This document shows positions 4,920-9,458 of a stretch of DNA of 9,458 nucleotides, piece after piece. Positions within the stretch are counted from its first letter, which is position 1, and each line of letters opens with the position of its first letter. Origin of the DNA: Candidatus Pacearchaeota archaeon (GTDB taxonomy: Archaea > Nanobdellota > Nanobdellia > Pacearchaeales > GW2011-AR1); NCBI GenBank assembly GCA_016181905.1, contig JACOYM010000040.1, positions 1 through 9,458 of the forward strand, given 5' to 3'. The notes under the pieces are model-generated. The model worked only from the letters and a program-made list of their open reading frames with translations. It ran no database searches and was not told the origin of the DNA. The translations under genes and the position numbers were made by a program.

Positions 4920-4966
4920 ATTTAGTTATTTAGTTATAACTATTAGATATTAGTTAGTATTTAAAT
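4920..4966 (-). promoter_or_regulatory. Antitoxin-toxin promoter and likely autorepression operator
   Basis: TATA element ATTTAAAT at 4959-4966 predicts transcription start near 4937 on the minus strand. That point falls in the perfect 12-bp palindrome TAGTTATAACTA (4931-4942). Beside it are two tandem copies of ATTTAGTT (4920-4927, 4928-4935). Such a palindrome at the start site is a typical place for antitoxin binding; the binding itself is inferred. Confidence 0.5.
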
Positions 4967-4976
4967 CTTTCTGTTC

Positions 4977-5016
4977 AAATTAAAACAAGAAATGAAAATG
5001 TGAGAGCGGGGGGCAT
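4977..5016 (+). repeat. Direct repeat copy B (antitoxin-proximal flank of the module)
   Basis: Partner of copy A at 4066-4110: AAATTAAAA, then CAA, then the exact 18-mer GAAATGAAAATGTGAGAG (4989-5006), then GGGGGGCAT. On the minus strand it starts five bases after the stop of the leucine-rich-repeat gene, as a C-run followed by a T-rich tract. It may therefore also act as that gene's transcription end. Confidence 0.7.
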
Positions 5017-5020
5017 CTAT

Positions 5021-5764
5021 CTATCTCTTAAACAACCCTTTAATCCAGCCAAAAATCTTGGTAAAGAGATTTTCCTTGGGCTTGCCACCATACACCTCTT
5101 TGCCTATCTTTCTTTCAGCAATCTTGTTAGGGTCTTGCAGCGTTGATTGCGATTTTTCAGAGCATCCTCCTTGCCCAACGTTTGAATGCGCCTCGGTAAA
5201 ATGCTTGCAGTTGGTCACCTTCATTTTGTATAATGAAACCTTTCTAAGCTTTGTCAGGTTGTCCAAAGATGCCAAATCCCCCGTAATCTGTGAATTTCCA
5301 GGATACTCATCAGATATGCCTAATTCTTCAAGATTAGTTAAATTTCCAAGAGAGGAAATATCGCCTGAAATATTTGTTCCGGAGATATAAAGCGCCTTTA
5401 ATCCAGTCATATGGCTTAAGCTGGAAAGCTCTCCTGAAATCTTCGTGTAAGTCATGGCAAATGTCTCCAAGTTCAGATTTTTTAAGCAGGAAATATCCCC
5501 ATATACCTTGTCATCAAAAGCAAATTTCATGCTTCTCAGTTTAGTCGCGCCGCTTAACGAACAGACATCCCCATAAACATCCTGATTAGAATACAGGCTC
5601 AATACCTCAAGATTCACCAAATTTTTAAGGTTTGCAATATCCCCTTTAATTCCCCATTCAGTAGCGTCCAAATACTGCAGGCAGGTTAAGTCCTTTAATT
5701 GCTCTAAATCCTTAAGCATCTCTTTATTGCCAATCTGAATAAAATCCTTATCAGGATAAAGCAT
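5021..5764 (-). CDS. Leucine-rich-repeat protein with basic amphipathic C-terminal tail
   Basis: About six imperfect leucine-rich repeats of roughly 23-30 residues fill residues ~15-190. They have recurring units of the type GDISSLxNLTNLxxLxI (GDIANLKNLVNLEVLSL, GDISSLGNLTNLEELGI, GDLASLDNLTKLRKVSL). They should fold as a curved solenoid for protein binding; the partner is unknown. There is no signal peptide or clear membrane span. The last ~17 residues, ENLFTKIFGWIKGLFKR, form an amphipathic basic helix that could sit on a membrane surface. The frame is open from an ATG at 5776, but the TATA box (TATATAAA, 5783-5790) is only ~10 bases from it. It is ~22 bases from Met5 at 5764, so I take Met5 as the start (247 residues). 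Repeats of this type are common in bacteria and eukaryotes and patchy in archaea, so acquisition by transfer is possible. Confidence 0.8.
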   Translation of the reverse strand: MLYPDKDFIQIGNKEMLKDLEQLKDLTCLQYLDATEWGIKGDIANLKNLVNLEVLSLYSNQDVYGDVCSLSGATKLRSMKFAFDDKVYGDISCLKNLNLETFAMTYTKISGELSSLSHMTGLKALYISGTNISGDISSLGNLTNLEELGISDEYPGNSQITGDLASLDNLTKLRKVSLYKMKVTNCKHFTEAHSNVGQGGCSEKSQSTLQDPNKIAERKIGKEVYGGKPKENLFTKIFGWIKGLFKR

Positions 5765-5782
5765 CTTGTAATCCATAAGAAG

Positions 5783-5795
5783 TATATAAATATTT
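5783..5795 (-). promoter_or_regulatory. TATA box of the leucine-rich-repeat gene
   Basis: On the minus strand AAATATTTATATA ends ~7 bases before the ATG at 5776. The spacing fits a leaderless start at the ATG at 5764 instead, so this site decides the start call. Confidence 0.5.
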
Positions 5796-5835
5796 TCCTT
5801 GAATGCCTAAAAATAGTTATTATGCAAATTCAGTA

Positions 5836-6369
5836 TTAATACAAATGTGAATTTTCCAGGTGCACCAAAGCCATTTGAATCGCTTGTTTTGCATGGTCTT
5901 TCCGGGTTATCCTGCCTTTTGTCAGCATTCCTATCGCGCCTTCAGAACAGCCAATCTTTTTATCCCGAGTTAAGCCGCATCTGTAAAATGCCTCATTGGC
6001 ATCTATGCCCAATTCATGAATCATTTTAGTAACTTTAACAGGAAACTCCAAAGCGCAGGACAAGCCCAAATGGTATTGTTTCCCGTCATAAATGGCGCAA
6101 ACACAAAAGTCCATGCTGCCTGTTTTTGTTTGGGGGACACTCATCAAACCGCTTTCTATGCTAAAACTATATGTGCAATCATTGAAAGCTAATCCTGCCC
6201 TGTTTATTGCGCCTTGAATAGTTTCTTCCAAGGATTTAGGCTGTTCAGAAACTCCTGAGTTAACCTTTAATACTTCTACCTCTGCCTTGTTTAAGAAATC
6301 ATAACTTTTTATTGTTTCTTTAACAGCTTCAACCTTCACAGGATTCTTTGAGGCAATATTAATTTTCAT
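5836..6369 (-). CDS. Inosine/xanthosine triphosphatase, YjjX/DUF84 family
   Basis: Hydrolyses non-canonical purine triphosphates (ITP, XTP) to keep them out of nucleic acids; cytosolic nucleotide sanitation, a theme shared with the EndoQ-like nuclease nearby. The protein starts MKINIASKNPVKVEAVKETI, the family's N-terminal substrate-loop signature. Then come SGVSEQPKSLEETIQGAINRA, SIESGLM (metal/phosphate-site Glu) and a C-terminal G-(A/M)-L-T-x-G-x-(I/V)-x-R segment, here GAIGMLTKGRITR. At 177 residues it matches the family's ~170-180. The frame is open 84 bases further, to 6453. That extension is low-complexity Asn/Tyr/His-rich sequence and overlaps the pyk stop, and a TATA box at 6390-6396 sits 24 bases before the ATG at 6369; both reject the longer start. 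Reading is away from pyk with its own promoter. Confidence 0.88.
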   Translation of the reverse strand: MKINIASKNPVKVEAVKETIKSYDFLNKAEVEVLKVNSGVSEQPKSLEETIQGAINRAGLAFNDCTYSFSIESGLMSVPQTKTGSMDFCVCAIYDGKQYHLGLSCALEFPVKVTKMIHELGIDANEAFYRCGLTRDKKIGCSEGAIGMLTKGRITRKDHAKQAIQMALVHLENSHLY

Positions 6370-6389
6370 GTGATGACTCTTGTTGTGTG

Positions 6390-6396
6390 ATTTATA
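6390..6396 (-). promoter_or_regulatory. TATA box of the YjjX-family gene
   Basis: TATAAAT on the minus strand is centred about 24 bases before the ATG at 6369. This supports a leaderless start there and not at the open-frame limit of 6453. Confidence 0.5.
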
Positions 6397-6449
6397 ATAA
6401 TTTATATGACAAAATGTATAATAAATATAGTTGCAGGAATTATAGGCAT

Positions 6450-7844
6450 TCACTCCACATCCTCAATCCTTAAGAGGTTTGTGCCTTTTCCATGCATTTT
6501 GCTCCCGCCTGTAATCAAAATCCTGTCTCCTCTTCCAATATGTCCTTTTTCCCTGGCTAATTTTATACAGCTGTCCAGTATGTATTTTTCGTCCAAACGT
6601 TCTGTCAGCAAGGGGATAACCCCCCACACAGCATTTAGCTGCGTTTTTACCTTTGGGTCATAGGTTACAGCAATAATCGGCTTGTTTATCCTGAATCTGG
6701 AAATCATTCTCGCTGTATAGCCGGTTGATGTAGGCACCAATATGGCTTTTATGTGTGGTGTGCTGGCAATACCATAAACCGCCTTGCTTATAGAATCTGC
6801 AGGCATTTCAGGATTGGCATAAAAATCTCCTTTTTCATTGCCTGGCGCCTCATTGCTGAATAAATACCCCTCTGCCCGTTCTATAATTTTATTCATCATA
6901 TCAACAGCCTCAATAGGATAGTTCCCTATTGAAGTTTCCCCAGAAAGCATTACAGCATCTGTTCCATCAAGGACTGCATTAAAAATATCAGAAACCTCTG
7001 CCCTCTTTGGCTCTTTGCACCGCATCATCGATTCCAGCATCTGGGTGGCAGTGATGACCGGTTTTCCTGCAGCCCTGCATTTATTAATCATAATCTTTTG
7101 ATAAACCGGCACATTTACAACCCCAATCTCCATTCCCAAATCTCCTCTCGGAACCATCATAGCATCAGCCTCATTTATAATATCATCCAGATTGCTTATC
7201 CCTTCGCGATTTTCTGGTTTTCCTATAACCTTTATTCCAGTGCCTTCCAGCATTTCTTTGACTTTAAGAATATCCTCCCTGTTTCTTGAGTATGAGGCAG
7301 AAACATAGTCAAAATTTGCCCCTGCCATAAATCTTAAATGTAAAGCGTCATTTTTAGACAGGTAATCCACAGGAATGCTTACATCAGGCACATTAACCCC
7401 TTTCCTGGCATTCAAAACCTCCCCATATTGAACTATGCATGTTATGGTTTTATTTGAGATTGATTTAACCTCTAAACTGGCATTTCCATCATCCACCAGC
7501 AGAATATGCCCCGGCTCAACATACTGATAAAGCGTCTCTAATTGTATGGGGATTTCTCCTTGGCTAAGTTGCAAGGCAGGAACAATCTTAATCTCGTCAT
7601 TTGGCTTTATCTGCAAAGGTGGAAAATCGCCAAGCCTTATCTTGGGGCCTTGCAAGTCCCCAACCAAGAATAAATCTGGATTAACTGCCCTTATATCTTT
7701 AATGAGATTGAAAGTGAAATCATATTTTTCTGGGGGGATATGCGACATGTTGAACCTAATCCCGTCTAATCCAACTTTCACAAGCCCTTCAACCTTGTCA
7801 GCTGAAGCAGGCCCAATTGTAGCTAAAATCTTTGTTTTTGCCAT
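6450..7844 (-). CDS. pyk: Pyruvate kinase
   Basis: Transfers phosphate from phosphoenolpyruvate to ADP, the last ATP-forming step of glycolysis. It has 464 residues, close to the usual ~470. The TIM-barrel A domain begins TKILATIGPAS and includes IRFNMSH (29-35) and DLQGPKIRLG, the segment usually reading ETKGPEIR. A B domain spans about 68-160. The catalytic segment GKPENREG has Lys209 and Glu211 (KIEN in most family members), followed by MVPRGDLG (Arg233, Asp235) and ITATQMLESM (Thr267). The barrel closes with DAVMLSGETSIGNYPIEAV. The C domain (about 350-464) is present and ends MHGKGTNLLRIEDVE. There is no extra PEP-utilising domain. A palindromic TATA box (ATATTTAAATAT) sits about 26 bases before the ATG, so the mRNA is probably leaderless. 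The Ile-to-Pro change beside the catalytic Lys is the main oddity. Confidence 0.96.
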   Translation of the reverse strand: MAKTKILATIGPASADKVEGLVKVGLDGIRFNMSHIPPEKYDFTFNLIKDIRAVNPDLFLVGDLQGPKIRLGDFPPLQIKPNDEIKIVPALQLSQGEIPIQLETLYQYVEPGHILLVDDGNASLEVKSISNKTITCIVQYGEVLNARKGVNVPDVSIPVDYLSKNDALHLRFMAGANFDYVSASYSRNREDILKVKEMLEGTGIKVIGKPENREGISNLDDIINEADAMMVPRGDLGMEIGVVNVPVYQKIMINKCRAAGKPVITATQMLESMMRCKEPKRAEVSDIFNAVLDGTDAVMLSGETSIGNYPIEAVDMMNKIIERAEGYLFSNEAPGNEKGDFYANPEMPADSISKAVYGIASTPHIKAILVPTSTGYTARMISRFRINKPIIAVTYDPKVKTQLNAVWGVIPLLTERLDEKYILDSCIKLAREKGHIGRGDRILITGGSKMHGKGTNLLRIEDVE

Positions 7845-7864
7845 GGATTATGTCTTCTCGCTGG

Positions 7865-7876
7865 ATATTTAAATAT
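7865..7876 (-). promoter_or_regulatory. TATA box of pyk
   Basis: The perfect palindrome ATATTTAAATAT is centred 26 bases before the pyk ATG at 7844, the canonical archaeal spacing for a leaderless transcript. A purine-rich BRE-like stretch lies on its upstream side on the minus strand. Confidence 0.6.
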
Positions 7877-7929
7877 TTCTATCTATTTATCATTTCATAA
7901 TAGTAATAAAATTAGTTATAAAAAATCCG

Positions 7930-8292
7930 TTATCTCCTCAACCTTCTCATCAACCCCAAGAATCCCAAGCTTATCAGCGAGCCGGCAGCGTCCTTTCCAA
8001 AGTCAAATATGTCAGCCACCCTGTTTGGAACAAAAAACTGATGCAATTCGTCCAATGCGCCGTAAACAAAAGAAACCAGCAGAACAACAAAAATAAACTC
8101 TTTGTTTAGCCTTGGCATTCCTGACAGCAAAAGAAACAAGGTAAATAAAAAGAAAATCCCCGTATGATAAAGCAGGGATGTCAGGGAAAATTGCGGAAAG
8201 GGGTTTGGCGGAAACTGCATTGTTGAAACATAAAAGATTACAACTGCAGTAACAGCAGCCAAGGCCAAGAATATTTTTTGGTAGGTTTCCAT
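7930..8292 (-). CDS. VanZ-like family integral membrane protein
   Basis: A small membrane protein of 120 residues from the ATG at 8292; an in-frame TTG at 8301 would add three. Four hydrophobic segments are visible: about 6-23 (FLALAAVTAVVIFYVS), 39-58 (LLYHTGIFFLFTLFLLL), 65-82 (FIFVVLLVSFVYGAL) and near 100-115. The VanZ hallmarks are in place: a His in the second segment, the acidic DELHQFF motif after the third, then P-x-R-x-x-D-x-x-D-x-x-x-D-x-x-G (PNRVADIFDFGKDAAG). The protein ends in a basic RRLRR, which by the positive-inside rule puts the C-terminus in the cytoplasm. VanZ itself lowers teicoplanin binding in enterococci, but the family is broad and its biochemical role is unknown. 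It follows metK by 28 bases on the same strand. A TATA-like TATAAATT (8311-8318) ~22 bases before the ATG could give it its own start. Confidence 0.8.
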   Translation of the reverse strand: METYQKIFLALAAVTAVVIFYVSTMQFPPNPFPQFSLTSLLYHTGIFFLFTLFLLLSGMPRLNKEFIFVVLLVSFVYGALDELHQFFVPNRVADIFDFGKDAAGSLISLGFLGLMRRLRR

Positions 8293-8320
8293 TTCTTTCA
8301 AGAATTTTTTAATTTATAAT

Positions 8321-9458
8321 TTACAGCCCTGCCTCTTTTCTCAGAATATCTGCTTTGTCTGTTTTTTCCCATGTAAACCCCATGTCATTCCTTCCAAAAT
8401 GCCCGTATGCAGCAGTCTGCCTGAAAATAGGCCTTCTCAAATCCAGGCTCTCTATAATACCTCTCGGTGTTAATCTAAAATGCTTTCTCACAAGCTCTAT
8501 AATCCTCTCTTCTGGAATTTTATTTGTTCCAAAACAATCAACATTCACAGATGTCGGCTCTGCCACCCCGATAGCATATGACAAAGAAACTTCGCACTTG
8601 TCAGCGAGACCTGCAGCAACAATATTCTTTGCTATATGCCTTGCAGCATATGCCGCGCTTCTGTCAACCTTTGTGGGGTCCTTGCCACTAAACCCGCCCC
8701 CGCCGTGTCTTCCCACACCGCCATATGTATCAGCAATAATCTTTCTTCCTGTCACTCCTGTATCTCCCTCAGGCCCTCCGATAACAAAGGCGCCTGTCGC
8801 ATTTATATGAACCTTTGTTTTCTCGTCCATGAATCTTCCGCATACAGGCGTTATAATCTTATCTTGTATGTCCTTCTTTAGATGCTCTTCAGAGATGTCT
8901 TTTTTATGCTGCTGGGCTATAACGATAGCATCTATTCTCATCGGCTTTCCATCATGATATTCAATAGTCACCTGTGATTTGCCATCTGGCCCTATATTTC
9001 TTATCTCCTCGTTCTTTCTTGCCTCTGCCATTCTCTTTGTTAGCTTGTGTGCAAGCATTATAGGCAAGGGCATAAACTCAGGGGTTTCATTGCATGCATA
9101 ACCATACATCATTCCTTGATCCCCAGCTCCATCTTTGTCTACGCCCTGTGAAATATCCGGGCTCTGCCCATGAATAGAAACCCACACACCAGCGTCCTCG
9201 CAGTCTATCCCAAATGCAGGGTCGCAATATCCTATGTCATACAAAACTTGTCTTGCTATCCTCTGCACATCAGCATATCCTCTTGTTGTCACCTCTCCTG
9301 CAACATGAACGCTTCCTGTAGTCACAAGCGTTTCAACAGCAACCCTTGATTTTGGGTCCTGTGCAATCAGGTTGTCAAGCACAGCATCTGAAATCTGGTC
9401 GCATATCTTGTCAGGATGCCCCTCTGTCACACTTTCAGATGTTATAAAATTTATTTTC
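8321..9458 (-). CDS. metK: S-adenosylmethionine synthetase, bacterial type (N-terminus cut by window edge)
   Basis: Makes SAM from methionine and ATP. The open frame runs off the right edge: before the GTG at 9430 the sequence continues [17 protein letters not shown], so the GTG is an internal Val. The true start is probably only two or three codons outside the window. About 378 residues are visible. Signatures in order: [18 protein letters not shown] (ATP/Mg site), [28 protein letters not shown], then [22 protein letters not shown] with the catalytic Lys and Asp, and a C-terminal [30 protein letters not shown], which is near-identical in style to bacterial MetK. The usual archaeal SAM synthetase is a very divergent protein, so in an archaeal genome this is a bacterial-type replacement, most simply explained by gene transfer. 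It is followed closely by the VanZ-like gene. Confidence 0.95.
   Translation of the reverse strand, partial: KINFITSESVTEGHPDKICDQISDAVLDNLIAQDPKSRVAVETLVTTGSVHVAGEVTTRGYADVQRIARQVLYDIGYCDPAFGIDCEDAGVWVSIHGQSPDISQGVDKDGAGDQGMMYGYACNETPEFMPLPIMLAHKLTKRMAEARKNEEIRNIGPDGKSQVTIEYHDGKPMRIDAIVIAQQHKKDISEEHLKKDIQDKIITPVCGRFMDEKTKVHINATGAFVIGGPEGDTGVTGRKIIADTYGGVGRHGGGGFSGKDPTKVDRSAAYAARHIAKNIVAAGLADKCEVSLSYAIGVAEPTSVNVDCFGTNKIPEERIIELVRKHFRLTPRGIIESLDLRRPIFRQTAAYGHFGRNDMGFTWEKTDKADILRKEAGL

Noticed and set aside
4066..5016. The ~40-bp repeats as a CRISPR remnant
   Set aside because: Only two copies, ~0.9 kb apart with genes between, with indels between the copies and no spacer-like periodicity.
6370..6453. 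N-terminal extension of the YjjX-family protein
   Set aside because: The extra 28 residues are low-complexity and overlap the pyk stop, and a TATA box lies inside this segment at the right distance from the internal ATG.
274..9430. Other antisense open frames over pheA, tyrA, EndoQ-like, LRR, pyk and metK genes
   Set aside because: They are shadows of well-identified genes on the opposite strand or in another frame, without supporting features.

Overview
The window looks archaeal, AT-rich, and probably from a small-genome lineage of the DPANN or Woesearchaeota/Pacearchaeota type; that placement is inference. The support is as follows. (i) A tRNA-Arg gene carries an intron at the archaeal position 37/38 with a bulge-helix-bulge splice motif. 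(ii) Most genes lack a Shine-Dalgarno site and have a TATA box about 22-30 bases before the start codon, as in leaderless archaeal transcription. (iii) The gene content includes an EndoQ-type PHP nuclease and an archaeal-style winged-helix antitoxin with a RelE/ParE-like toxin. MetK, in contrast, is of the bacterial type.

Layout. 1-64: last 20 codons of a rhodanese-like gene. 65-273: intergenic, with two large adjacent perfect hairpins. 274-1900 (+): pheA and tyrA overlap by 11 bases and form an aromatic amino acid operon (Phe and Tyr branches from prephenate). 1920-3188 (-): EndoQ-like nuclease, convergent with tyrA. 3239-3748 (+): ndk, divergent from EndoQ across one short AT-rich promoter. 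3815-3961 (+): tRNA-Arg(GCG) with a 74-nt intron. 3962-4164: gene-free and rich in inverted repeats. 4165-4916 (-): an antitoxin-toxin pair whose toxin is interrupted. 5021-5776 (-): leucine-rich-repeat protein. 5836-6369 (-): YjjX/DUF84 NTP phosphatase. 6450-7844 (-): pyruvate kinase. 7930-8292 (-): VanZ-like membrane protein. 8321-9458 (-): MetK, cut by the window edge just short of its N-terminus.

Most of the window is housekeeping: aromatic biosynthesis, nucleotide balance and sanitation (ndk, YjjX, EndoQ), glycolysis (pyk) and SAM synthesis (metK). The accessory part is about 3.8-5.0 kb. There, a toxin-antitoxin module lies between two copies of a ~40-bp direct repeat. The toxin reading frame is broken near its end by a ~114-123 nt insertion made almost wholly of two hairpins. 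The missing C-terminus is intact and in the same frame on the far side. This hairpin element and the repeat-bounded module are the most unusual things in the window. The intron-containing tRNA is the clearest non-coding gene.
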